NCBI RefSeq assembly: GCF_025574465.1
Contig: NZ_JAOBPP010000021.1
Location: forward strand, 1,054,001-1,118,000
DNA length: 64,000 nucleotides
Direction: 5' to 3'
Source: Kordiimonas aestuarii
GTDB lineage: Bacteria; Pseudomonadota; Alphaproteobacteria; Sphingomonadales; Kordiimonadaceae
In this document: in pieces, positions 7,442-16,214 of the stretch
Layout of the letters: every line of letters starts with the position of its first letter
How positions within the stretch are numbered: position 1 is the first letter of the stretch
Notes under the pieces: generated by a model
Told to the model about the DNA's origin: nothing
Database searches by the model: none
Seen by the model: only the letters and a program-made list of their open reading frames with translations
Translations under genes and position numbers: made by a program

Positions 7442-8890
7442 TTACGTGGCAACCTTGTGCAATACCCAGCTCTGCCGTTTGCTTTCCACCTCGAAGCCGT
7501 GAGCGGCGGCGAGGTTCTTGACGATATCCTGCATGACAAACTTGCCGTTGGCATCCGGCCACAGCCAGTCATCCCCGCACAGAATAGCATGAGGAAACAA
7601 TTCATGCGCTGTTTCGAGGTCGATACTGCGCTTGAACGCATCGATGTAGATAAGGTCCACTTTGATCCGTCGCTCTTTCAGGTAAGCAAGAGCCTCGGGC
7701 GAGAAACGCCGTACGGGGATGAACCTATCCCTATAGGCCCACATGTTATTCAGGCAGACCTGGTAATTTCCATATGTTCGGATATCTGACACAATTTTCG
7801 TAATCTCGTCCTCGGTGAAGGCGGAAAAACTGCGTGACTGAACCGGGTCTTTTGACGTGTCCTCGATATAATCGCCCCAGTTGTGGTTCCATGGGTCAAC
7901 ACCGATGACGATCAGGTCTTCCTTGGTGTTCAGCCATTGACGGGAGGACCCGCCGAGGAAGACTCCTATTTCCACCACTGTTTTCACATCATTCTCGAGA
8001 ATAACCTTTTCGACGATCTCGCGACCAGCCTGACCGTTGCCATCGAGTGAAAGGTGAAAGGGCTTGATTGCACCGCACCTGAAGTCCGGCCAAGGATTGT
8101 CCCGCCGCAAACGCTCAAGGCCGTGACGAGTGTCGGTGTCGTGGCACTGGTGGGCCTTTGGGGTTGCTTTGTGCAGGACCCAACATTGGTGTTCGGCTTC
8201 AATCTCGAAACCGTGCTCGGCAGCGAAAGCCTTCACCATTTCCGGCTCGACCGGGCTGTCTAGCGTGCTCCGCGATAGCGCATACTCTCCGCACAGGATG
8301 GCGTCCGGAAATAGCTGATGTACCCGCTCGAGATCGCTGCTGCGCTTAAACTCACCAATATGAAGGAGATCCACCTTTACCTGCCGCTCTTTCAGGTAGG
8401 TAATCGCGTCTTGCGAAAAGCGGCGAACCGGGATGAATCTATCTTTATAAGCTCGCAGGTTGTTGAGGCAGGTTTGGTAATATCCATGGGACCTGACGCC
8501 AACTGCAATTTCGGCAATCTCAGCTTCTGAAAGGGCCGATAAACCGTATGGCGGGGGCGCATGTTTTTCCGCGCCCTCGATGTGCTCGGACCAGTCATCG
8601 TCCCATGGATCGACACCGATGACGGTAAGGTCTCCCTTGGTGTTCAGCCACTGAAGGCATGCCCCGCCGAGAAAGACCCCGATTTCCAACATTGTTTTCG
8701 CATCATTTGCGACAATGGCTTTTTCGATGATCCGGCGACCATCAAGGTCGGTGCCGGCAGAAAGGTCGAAGGGTTTGATCGCTGCATAGTCGATCGCAGG
8801 CCACGGATTGTCCCGTCGCAAATTTTCCAGACCCAGATTGATAGCCGCGTCGCGGTATTGCAGGAGCTTTTTGGAAACAACCCTTGTCAT
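7442..8890 (-). CDS. Tandem-duplicated class I methyltransferase-like protein
   Basis: Protein of 482 residues made of two homologous halves, about 20-243 and 258-481. Each carries RRDNPWP, LEIGVFLGG or VEIGVFLGG (SAM-binding motif I), IGVDPW, CLNN, RFIPVRRFS and SWVLHK-type endings. The fold resembles Methyltransf_24/cephalosporin-hydroxylase-like enzymes. In the second half the acidic residues expected for metal or substrate binding are intact (D417 in IYIDAFK, D440-D441 in GDDW). In the first half they are G179 (IGEFK) and E202-Y203 (GEYA). The first half may therefore be a structural or regulatory pseudoenzyme. It heads the minus-strand operon with two PhyH genes. Confidence 0.8.
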   Translation of the reverse strand: MTRVVSKKLLQYRDAAINLGLENLRRDNPWPAIDYAAIKPFDLSAGTDLDGRRIIEKAIVANDAKTMLEIGVFLGGACLQWLNTKGDLTVIGVDPWDDDWSEHIEGAEKHAPPPYGLSALSEAEIAEIAVGVRSHGYYQTCLNNLRAYKDRFIPVRRFSQDAITYLKERQVKVDLLHIGEFKRSSDLERVHQLFPDAILCGEYALSRSTLDSPVEPEMVKAFAAEHGFEIEAEHQCWVLHKATPKAHQCHDTDTRHGLERLRRDNPWPDFRCGAIKPFHLSLDGNGQAGREIVEKVILENDVKTVVEIGVFLGGSSRQWLNTKEDLIVIGVDPWNHNWGDYIEDTSKDPVQSRSFSAFTEDEITKIVSDIRTYGNYQVCLNNMWAYRDRFIPVRRFSPEALAYLKERRIKVDLIYIDAFKRSIDLETAHELFPHAILCGDDWLWPDANGKFVMQDIVKNLAAAHGFEVESKRQSWVLHKVAT

Positions 8891-9085
8891 TAGCGGGTCC
8901 CCGCGCTGTTGAATTTATGTATTGCCAGTTGTTTTTTTTTCGGCACGATGAAGTATCCTTTGCGGAATGACGTGACCAAGGGCATGAGTCGCCGCGCCGC
9001 GACGATCAGGATTTTGGCCTATTCCATAGCAGGTTAAGCAAAAAAACTTTCAAGACCAACGGGATTTTTAGATGTGGGGAAACAA

Positions 9086-10750
9086 GTGAGCGATACGGCG
9101 ATTTCGTTTGATCGGGATATTATCCAGCGGCAGATCCAGAACGGAGATTATGATCTCGCGCGTGCGGGGCTGGAGGGTGCGTTGGCCATTTCTCCGCAGT
9201 CTGTTGGCCTGACACTGACGAAGGCGGACCTGCATATCGCACGTGGTGATTTTTCTGACGCAGTCAGTGTGCTGGCAAGCCTCGTCCAAACGCCCTCCGC
9301 CATCCGTTGGGCGGTGCCAAGGGTATCGACGATGTTGGAGACCAAGCCAGACTTTTTCAACACCACAGGTTCACAACTACTCTTCCAATGCGTGGACGCC
9401 ACGCAGAGCGCCGATATGCCGGCGATAGAGAAGAGAAATTTCTTTGATGCGATCCTTAGGGCACGGCTTGGCTGTGGAATTGACTTACTTGGCCGTATCG
9501 CCGCGCTCGCGGCAGACCCCAAATACTCCCTGCGGCTGGCGACCGCGTTGGCTGAGGCCGCACGAGTTGACGAGGCGATTGATGTTCTTGTTCGTTTGCA
9601 GCGTGGTGGGCACGAAAGCGATGAGGTGCTGATGATCCTTGCGGATCTTTATTACGTGGTGGGAGACAAGGGAAGGGCACGAGACCTTGCAGACGAACTG
9701 CTAAATAGAACAGATTTGCGCCCCCTGTATCTGGGCCGGGTCATTGCCTTGTTGCGCCGGTTGGGCCTGACTGAACTTGCACTGGCGCATACCATCAGGG
9801 CGCTGGAAGCAGGCAAGCTGGATTTCAGATTGATGGATCATGCTGTGCGTGTGGCCATGCCTGATCAGCAGCGTTCGGAAATGGTTCGGCTTCTGAGCGC
9901 CATTCCTGCCGCGATGAAACCCCCGCTCCTTTTTTATACGGCCATCGCACATTTGCTGAATGGCGATGTCGGGACAACTTTGAAACTGTTGAGTGAGGAG
10001 CTGCCGTCAGCGACGGAAGCCATGGCTGGACCCTTGCGTCAGATTCTGACCCAAAAATCTGTGGGGGACTGGAAAAGCGAAGAGCGTGCGGCAGTCAATT
10101 TCGGTCGTGATGTACAAGTGCGGAAAGGCTCTGCGGGGAGGCCGGTTGTTCTCTGGGTTTCGGGCGTCAAGGCGTCGCTCCTGCCCCAGTATGTTATTGA
10201 CGCCGCGTTACAGGATTTGGACTATACGGTCGTGTATTTTAACCTGCACACGACAGTCCAGGGAAATCAAACAATCTCTACACTCCTGGAGCAGCACCGC
10301 CACGATATTGAGGAGTATCTCGGCTGCAGCTTGGCAGGTGCAAGCATGGTTGTCGGAGTATCGGGGCGAGTTGGGCTTGCGCTGGAGATGGCGCTCTTGT
10401 TGAAGGTGCCGACCGTGTTGGGTTTTGGCTCAATTATTGATGCGGATACTTATTATTCAGACACCAAACCTTCTCTCTGGAATCCGGAATTTTTGCGGGC
10501 CTTGGCGTCACGAATGGGAGACAACGTGGGCACCAATGTGCTGCGCCTGTTGACGGACAACCCTCAAACGTCGCTCATCAACTATCTTGGTGCAGACTAT
10601 GCACGGGACGTGTCGCAAGCGCGCTTGCTGGACGGGTGCAAAAATGCGCGGTCGATATATGTCGAGGGTGTCGCCGACCATCTGATCCTCAATCATTTGT
10701 ATGCGAGTGGCCAGTTGCTGGATGTTTTCCGCTCTCTCGTCGAGAGTTAG
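9086..10750 (+). CDS. TPR-repeat protein with C-terminal alpha/beta-hydrolase-like domain
   Basis: Protein of 554 residues from a GTG at 9086, preceded by GGGGA with 5 bases spacing (an earlier in-frame GTG lies at 9074). The first about 340 residues are helical repeats resembling tetratricopeptide units (GDYDLARAGLEGALAISP; ALAEAARVDEAIDVLV). The last about 200 carry a beta-strand start (PVVLWVSG), a nucleophile-elbow-like GVSGRVG and a late histidine in GVADHLI, as in an alpha/beta-hydrolase fold. No specific family was recognised. It may be a scaffold or acyl-handling protein for the glycan or lipid cluster. Its 3' end overlaps the convergent GT2 gene by 4 bases. Confidence 0.7.
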   Translation: MSDTAISFDRDIIQRQIQNGDYDLARAGLEGALAISPQSVGLTLTKADLHIARGDFSDAVSVLASLVQTPSAIRWAVPRVSTMLETKPDFFNTTGSQLLFQCVDATQSADMPAIEKRNFFDAILRARLGCGIDLLGRIAALAADPKYSLRLATALAEAARVDEAIDVLVRLQRGGHESDEVLMILADLYYVVGDKGRARDLADELLNRTDLRPLYLGRVIALLRRLGLTELALAHTIRALEAGKLDFRLMDHAVRVAMPDQQRSEMVRLLSAIPAAMKPPLLFYTAIAHLLNGDVGTTLKLLSEELPSATEAMAGPLRQILTQKSVGDWKSEERAAVNFGRDVQVRKGSAGRPVVLWVSGVKASLLPQYVIDAALQDLDYTVVYFNLHTTVQGNQTISTLLEQHRHDIEEYLGCSLAGASMVVGVSGRVGLALEMALLLKVPTVLGFGSIIDADTYYSDTKPSLWNPEFLRALASRMGDNVGTNVLRLLTDNPQTSLINYLGADYARDVSQARLLDGCKNARSIYVEGVADHLILNHLYASGQLLDVFRSLVES

Positions 10751-11619
10751 GATGGTGGCGGCAGATATTTATCTTTTTTCAGTATGATCCCGGGTTGCCG
10801 GACCATGCCCGCAGGCTTGCCCCGCAGGTGCCGGTATTTAACGCCTGCCTGTTTCAATAGGCTGATTAATCCTTCCTCTGTGCTGGTACTGATGCCTCCG
10901 TGGCACTGGTGGAACGTGCCTTCATCCACCAACTTCACCAGTTCCGTGTCCGGCAGGTCAACAGCCCGGCGCAATAGATCCGGATTGGCATAGCCTCCGC
11001 CGGGTTCATCAAATGCTTCGTCATAGCCGCCAAGCCTTATCCAGGTCGATTTCCTCATGAATATGCCATTGCTCTCAAGGAGCGGACCGGACGGCGACCG
11101 CATTTCAGACGTTGCGATATCAAAGAGCCTGTAACCGTCATCAGGCCAATTTATTGAGCCTAGTAAAGCGTCTTCCACTTCGCTGGAATAGGCTGCTGAC
11201 TTTTGCGCGGCGTGGTGGGCTGTTCCCAATTGATAGTTTGGTGTGACAATCACTGGGTTTCTGTACTGTCTTGCAGCTGACAGGGCACCGGCAAGAACGC
11301 CTGGTGATGCCATGCGGGCCCCATCGATCCACACACCAACAAGGTCGCCCTGGGCCATAACGAGTCCCTCATTGATTGCATGAACCGGCGATGGCCGCGG
11401 ATTGTTCGATCGCAGGTGGCGAAGCTCTGCGATCGGGGGCAGGGCAGCTGGCGCGTCACGTGATCCGTTGTCTATTGAAATAATCTCTATGTCCGAGGGT
11501 GCGATGCCAAGTTGATAGCCTGCGGACAGGCTATGGAGTGTGCGGGGCAACTCCCGAGCCATATTGTATGAGATGACAATGACGCTAAGGCGCGGGTTAT
11601 TTATCGACAGTGACGGCAT
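10747..11619 (-). CDS. Family 2 glycosyltransferase
   Basis: Protein of 290 residues with the GT-A start SVIVISYNM (12-20), the nucleotide-binding SIDNGSRD (48-55) and WIDGAR at 98-102 in the position of the metal-binding DxD, here only D-G-A. The weak DxD leaves activity uncertain. It begins one base after the ACP stop (TGAGATG), so the two are translationally coupled, and it ends 4 bases inside the convergent TPR gene. It probably transfers a sugar to the acylated or aminoacylated intermediate made with the adjacent ligase and carrier protein. Confidence 0.8.
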   Translation of the reverse strand: MPSLSINNPRLSVIVISYNMARELPRTLHSLSAGYQLGIAPSDIEIISIDNGSRDAPAALPPIAELRHLRSNNPRPSPVHAINEGLVMAQGDLVGVWIDGARMASPGVLAGALSAARQYRNPVIVTPNYQLGTAHHAAQKSAAYSSEVEDALLGSINWPDDGYRLFDIATSEMRSPSGPLLESNGIFMRKSTWIRLGGYDEAFDEPGGGYANPDLLRRAVDLPDTELVKLVDEGTFHQCHGGISTSTEEGLISLLKQAGVKYRHLRGKPAGMVRQPGIILKKDKYLPPPS

Positions 11620-11620
11620 C

Positions 11621-11875
11621 TCAGGTTTTTTGATTTAGGGCGTCGGACAAGTACTGCGAAAACGTGCTGATGGTCGAATATTCGATAAGTATATGTGGAT
11701 CTACCGCGATGTCGAAGTCATCCTCCAGCACGCCGGCCATGATAACGAGCTCCACCGAGTCCAATCCCAGATCAGTCCAGTCAGTGTCGGTTGGTAAGGC
11801 ATCGGAGCCCGTTTCCAGTACTGACCGAATATATTTTTGAATCCAACCTTCAATTTCGACTTGTGATTTTCCCAT
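11621..11875 (-). CDS. Acyl carrier protein
   Basis: Protein of 84 residues, acidic and helical, with the phosphopantetheine attachment motif LGLDSVEL; the modified serine is S40. The ATG at 11875 lies 13 bases after the stop of the acyl-AMP ligase and the gene ends one base before the GT2 start. Such stand-alone ACPs beside fatty acyl-AMP ligases receive the activated acyl group as a thioester. It would be the carrier for whatever the cluster's ligase activates. Confidence 0.9.
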   Translation of the reverse strand: MGKSQVEIEGWIQKYIRSVLETGSDALPTDTDWTDLGLDSVELVIMAGVLEDDFDIAVDPHILIEYSTISTFSQYLSDALNQKT

Positions 11876-11888
11876 TTTTTTTCCTGAA

Positions 11889-13598
11889 TTAGTGAATTTT
11901 ATTGGCTTGATACCAGTGCGCAGCCTCACCCCTGCCCAATTTGCCGCTGGAGGTTCGTGGCAGCGATTTGGTGACCTCCAGATCCATGGATATCCTGATC
12001 CCGAAATAACCCGCCAGATAGCGTTCGGCGCGCGTGCGTAAAGCAGATAGCTCGTCGGGGGGCAGAATGTTCCTGAGCCCTTCCGCGACGAGAAGGAGGT
12101 CCAGGGCGGTTGCGTTCCCAAAATTTATGATCAGGCAGGAAATGATGCGGCGTGACTTGTATCCCAGCGCGTCCAGTTCCTGCTGGAACCAATGCTCCAT
12201 TGTTCGCTCAATATCGGCCAGGCCTATATTCTGGGCATTGACGCTGATCATGTTTGACTGGCGATCAAGTATGAAAAGTCCGGAACCGTCCATATAGCCT
12301 ATATCGCTTGTCCTCAAATATGTCTGACCGTCACTATCGACAATTGATGCATGTGGCACCAATTGTTGGGGGTTGCCCGCCCGGACAAGGCCCGGCGAGA
12401 CATGCCTGCCCGCAATGCATATTTCGCCAACGCCGTAATCGGACAGGAATTCAGCTCCCTCTCCAAGTATTTTGACTAGCCCGGGCGCTACGGGCGGGCC
12501 GCAGTTTACCACCGGCATATTCATGCCGAGTTCCCTCATGACTGCGGCGGGCATGGTGGATGGAGGCTGGCCCTTCCTTGAAACACTGATCATCAGGGTG
12601 CCTTCCGCCATACCAAAGCAGGGGCGAAATGCGGAGCGTCTCAGTCCGTGGGGTTCGAGGTGAGCAATGAGTGTCGACATGCTGTGGGCTGATATGGGCT
12701 CGGCGCCACAGAAAATATCGGTAAGGCTGGAAAGGTCCAGCTCCGAGATATCACTACTGCCTAGCTTGCGGTTTAGAATTTCGACGCCAAAGTTCGGCAG
12801 GGTCGCGGCTGTCGCGCGAACCCGGCTCATGGCGGCAAGCCAGGCCTGTGGCCGCTGAATAAAATGTTTTGGCGATGCACCATAGCATGTGCCGCCACTC
12901 ATGAGAGGGGTCATCAGAGACCCAATCAATCCCATATCATGAAAAAGCGGCAGCCAGTTGACGAGTGCCACTTTTTCGCTGGTGTGAATTGCGCCAAGGA
13001 TAATTTCTTCCACGCCGGATGTGATATTATCAAACGTGATGGAAATACCCTTGGGGCTGGACGTCGACCCTGAAGAAAATTGCACCACGGCAAGCTCCAA
13101 AGACGTGTCGTCGGCGCGCTCCTCGACCATGCGGGGCATGAACTCGGGTGCCTCTTCGGATAGGCCTATTTCATGGGTGAGTGTCTCAACGTCGCCAATA
13201 TGCTGTTGAAAACCGATACTGGACAGCACCAGCGATGGGTTTACGGCTGCGATTATGCTCTTGAGCCGTGCACGGTGCAAATCACTGTCGGGGGCGGGAC
13301 AAGGGACGGGAACTATGCCGGCAATCCAGCAGGCGATAAGGCTGACAGTGAAAACTGTGTGGTCCTGCTCGGCTAGGAGGGCAATACTCCCCGGCGCCGC
13401 GTTGGCCGCCAAAACTTGTGCATAATCGCAGGAATTACGGGCCAGCATTGCATAGGTCAGGTTGGAGCCCGGCTCATTGTCAGTCTGAAAGCGGCTATCG
13501 AGATTGCATACTGCCAATTGATCATGGTTCGCGGTCACCAAACCGAAAAATCGCTCAAGAAAAGCCAGCCTTCCGGTTTTGGATGGGGTACCGCTCAT
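11889..13598 (-). CDS. Fatty acyl-AMP ligase (AMP-binding enzyme)
   Basis: Adenylate-forming enzyme of 569 residues. Visible motifs are the P-loop QFSSGSTSSPKG (173-184), WLPLFHDMGLIG (215-226) and HFIQRPQAWL (245-254), all characteristic of the FAAL branch rather than of acyl-CoA synthetases, and the C-terminal lysine K553 in SGKLGR. FAALs activate fatty acids as acyl-AMP and pass them to an ACP instead of CoA. The ACP gene follows at once. Divergent from the P450 gene. The substrate could be a fatty acid or another carboxylate; the sequence does not tell. Confidence 0.88.
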   Translation of the reverse strand: MSGTPSKTGRLAFLERFFGLVTANHDQLAVCNLDSRFQTDNEPGSNLTYAMLARNSCDYAQVLAANAAPGSIALLAEQDHTVFTVSLIACWIAGIVPVPCPAPDSDLHRARLKSIIAAVNPSLVLSSIGFQQHIGDVETLTHEIGLSEEAPEFMPRMVEERADDTSLELAVVQFSSGSTSSPKGISITFDNITSGVEEIILGAIHTSEKVALVNWLPLFHDMGLIGSLMTPLMSGGTCYGASPKHFIQRPQAWLAAMSRVRATAATLPNFGVEILNRKLGSSDISELDLSSLTDIFCGAEPISAHSMSTLIAHLEPHGLRRSAFRPCFGMAEGTLMISVSRKGQPPSTMPAAVMRELGMNMPVVNCGPPVAPGLVKILGEGAEFLSDYGVGEICIAGRHVSPGLVRAGNPQQLVPHASIVDSDGQTYLRTSDIGYMDGSGLFILDRQSNMISVNAQNIGLADIERTMEHWFQQELDALGYKSRRIISCLIINFGNATALDLLLVAEGLRNILPPDELSALRTRAERYLAGYFGIRISMDLEVTKSLPRTSSGKLGRGEAAHWYQANKIH

Positions 13599-13727
13599 TT
13601 AGCGCTCGTTTTTTGTTTTTCTCTGTGAATCCGCCGGACATCGGCACTGACAGTTGATGTTCGAAAACCCAAGAAATGAACTCTAAAAAAACTGGCTTTC
13701 AATAACAAGAGTTGATTAGAGTAAAGG

Positions 13728-14873
13728 GTGCCTGAATACCTCAATTTCACGGTGGTAATCCTTTCCATGAGCCCTTCAAGTTTTTCGCAACAACGGCACT
13801 GTTCTTATGCCGACGCGGTCATGAACTTGAAGAATGGCGACAGCCTTCCATACCGCCCTTTGCGAGACATGGTCGAACGTGTCTCATCCCGCGCGTATAG
13901 CCCGCTCGACAGTCTTGTAAAGTTCGCGACATTGCTGCCCTGCGATATCGATGATCTTGGTGATCTTGATGTCGTGCAGGAGCGTTTGTTTTTGCGTCGA
14001 GCACTGATGGCTCTTGTCGTTGGCGCACAGCCAGTTGCTGACGACAGACTGCTGCCTCTCCTGGGTCAGCTGTTGCCTATGGATAGCGAGCAGACGGTCG
14101 ACATCTCGTCGACCGTGGCACTGCCTGTTGCAGCTCTCATCCATGCCGCCCCGCTTGGAATTGCGTTCGAGGCCAGCCAGGAACTTTTTAAGTCAAAACT
14201 GGATGTCTTTGACCTTTTGGTCGAGGGGACGGGTCTGCAGCGTTTTCACGAGGCCGATCAGGCCGCGGCAAAATACATTAGTCTCAGCAGTTCTGCCGTT
14301 GAACGGGTCGAGAACATAGTGCGGGAGACATACGAGGCGCGGGAGTTCATGCCGGGTCATCCGTGGCGCGTATATAATATGTGGACCCTGGGCCTGTTCC
14401 CGCTCATCACGCTAATCTGCGACATGGTCCTTTGCCTTGGCGAACATCCTGAATTGCAGCTGGAGCTGAGGGACGATCGGAGTGGGGTCAGGCGTTTCAT
14501 CGACGAATGCCTCAGATTGTACCCTGGAATACCAACTCTCTGGCGATCCAGCGGTGCCCCTCAGTCCGCGGCAGATAAACCGCCCTTGCACAGGATTGAT
14601 ATAAAAGGAGCCATGCGCGACGCCAGCCTATATGACCAGCCGGATGAGTTTATGCTTTGGCGCGACAGTCCGCGAGGACTGGCCTTTGGTGTGGGTGCTG
14701 CCGCTTGCCTCGGCAAACAGCTTTCCTACTCGCTTGCCCAGTCCTGTCTGGAGCATCTGCTGAACACGTTTGATATCAGTTCCTCTGCGGAACCGACCGA
14801 GCACTTCAGCTTCGATATGTTATCGTTTTACAGGAAATGCCCGGTTGTCCTGACGCCGAGGCATACACGTTAG
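13728..14873 (+). CDS. Atypical cytochrome P450-like protein
   Basis: Protein of 381 residues with the ExxR pair (E260-R263 in ECLRLYPG) and a heme-binding loop FGVGAAACLG (320-329, cysteine ligand C327). These place it in the P450 family, though it is short. Two usual features are missing. The A/G-G-x-D/E-T signature of helix I is not visible (that region reads WTLGLFPLITLICDMV), and the heme-propionate-binding histidine or arginine two before the cysteine is alanine. It may carry out unusual chemistry, bind heme without monooxygenation or be decaying. The start is uncertain: GTG 13728 or ATG 13767. Confidence 0.75.
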   Translation: MPEYLNFTVVILSMSPSSFSQQRHCSYADAVMNLKNGDSLPYRPLRDMVERVSSRAYSPLDSLVKFATLLPCDIDDLGDLDVVQERLFLRRALMALVVGAQPVADDRLLPLLGQLLPMDSEQTVDISSTVALPVAALIHAAPLGIAFEASQELFKSKLDVFDLLVEGTGLQRFHEADQAAAKYISLSSSAVERVENIVRETYEAREFMPGHPWRVYNMWTLGLFPLITLICDMVLCLGEHPELQLELRDDRSGVRRFIDECLRLYPGIPTLWRSSGAPQSAADKPPLHRIDIKGAMRDASLYDQPDEFMLWRDSPRGLAFGVGAAACLGKQLSYSLAQSCLEHLLNTFDISSSAEPTEHFSFDMLSFYRKCPVVLTPRHTR

Positions 14874-14899
14874 CTGCAGATATTTGGCCAATCCAGACC

Positions 14900-16138
14900 T
14901 TAATAAATTGGAGAATATAGCCAGTTGGTGGCGTTGCCAGATTGCAAGTTTTCCTCGTAACAGGCGACGAAGTCCCTTTGGGGAATGGATTTTTCCTCCG
15001 GGGCATGCTGTGTCAGGCGGGTCGTCATGCATGAGAAATGCTGCTTGATTGCCCGTTTCAGAGCTTCATGGTTCCGGCGGGCGACAACGGCTTTACCCTC
15101 GTGTCGGGATTGGCCAAGCCTGGGAGCCAACCCTGCCAAACCAGTTTCCCAATCTGCAAATAGATTTTCGTATTGCTTGGAGTGGTCAAGATATCCGGCA
15201 AACTTTTTGTAGGCCGGTTTGCCGATCAAGACTGCCGGTTGCCCATAGGCCTCCGCCACAATGTAACCATGCAGGGACGAACCGATATAGGCTGCCGAGT
15301 TGGCCAACAAGCTGACGACTTCCCTCAGTGTTTCCGGCTGATCATAGACGATATGCCGGCAAGCCATGTTCCTACCCAATTTTTGGGCTGTCTCGTCATC
15401 CTTATGTGCCTGTCCCAATCCGTGCAATACAGGTACAAAATCGAGCTTCAGGGCCAGATCAGATACAGCCTTCGCAAGGCTCTCAGCGTCGCCATTGGGC
15501 AGTGATCTGTCTCTCGCATGGACAGAGACAAGGCGCTCGTCGCCTGACAAGCCTGTTCTGCGGCAGAACGCACGGAAATCGGCGGTCAGGCTTTCTCGCA
15601 GCCAAACTTCATCGATCAACCCTATTGTATCGGGAACGATCTCAATTTGGCCGGAGCCGGTCTGTAGCAGCATGTTGGCGCTACCTTTGTCGCGGACACT
15701 ACAATAGTTGGCCGCCTGCATTGCCAAATTCGCAAGCTTGTGCCGGCTTTGTGGCAGAGGATGGGGCATGCCTGGGGCATTCCACAGGATTGGCAGATTC
15801 TTTTTTGCTGCAAGAAATGATGATCCGAGCCACAGGCCCGAGCCGGTCCACGAGGGCATGCGCTCCCGTGAGTCAATAAAGTGCTCGATCTGCTGGGTGT
15901 GGATCATATGGCCGCCACCAATCACGAGGCCCGAAAAATGATCGATCGACCGCTCGAAGTCATCAAGCCCGATGGGCCGCAAGGCATTCAATATTGCAGG
16001 CTCTTCCGCAGTGGACGCGACAGGCACAACCGAAAATCCCAGAGGGGCCAACATATGGTCGGCGACGACGGGAAACAGCAGATCGCCAAAGTTGTTCATG
16101 TTGAACATTCCGGCCAATGCAATTGCTTTGGTCATCAT
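14900..16138 (-). CDS. Polysaccharide pyruvyl transferase family protein (copy 2)
   Basis: Protein of 412 residues with NNFGDL at 15-20, IGGGHMIH at 73-80 and GSSLHGYI at 286-293, the same marks as the gene at 4458-5687. TAGGAAAAGA precedes an ATGATG start. The two copies are clearly diverged along their length. It follows the 911-residue glycosyltransferase by 76 bases on the same strand. Probable role: transfer of pyruvate or a similar group to a sugar of the cluster's product. Confidence 0.83.
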   Translation of the reverse strand: MMTKAIALAGMFNMNNFGDLLFPVVADHMLAPLGFSVVPVASTAEEPAILNALRPIGLDDFERSIDHFSGLVIGGGHMIHTQQIEHFIDSRERMPSWTGSGLWLGSSFLAAKKNLPILWNAPGMPHPLPQSRHKLANLAMQAANYCSVRDKGSANMLLQTGSGQIEIVPDTIGLIDEVWLRESLTADFRAFCRRTGLSGDERLVSVHARDRSLPNGDAESLAKAVSDLALKLDFVPVLHGLGQAHKDDETAQKLGRNMACRHIVYDQPETLREVVSLLANSAAYIGSSLHGYIVAEAYGQPAVLIGKPAYKKFAGYLDHSKQYENLFADWETGLAGLAPRLGQSRHEGKAVVARRNHEALKRAIKQHFSCMTTRLTQHAPEEKSIPQRDFVACYEENLQSGNATNWLYSPIY

Positions 16139-16214
16139 TCTTTTCCTACGGCGGGTAGGTCCTCAGACAATTGAAAGGCAATTGCGGCGGCGCCGGACAA
16201 TTTGTTCGTGGATA

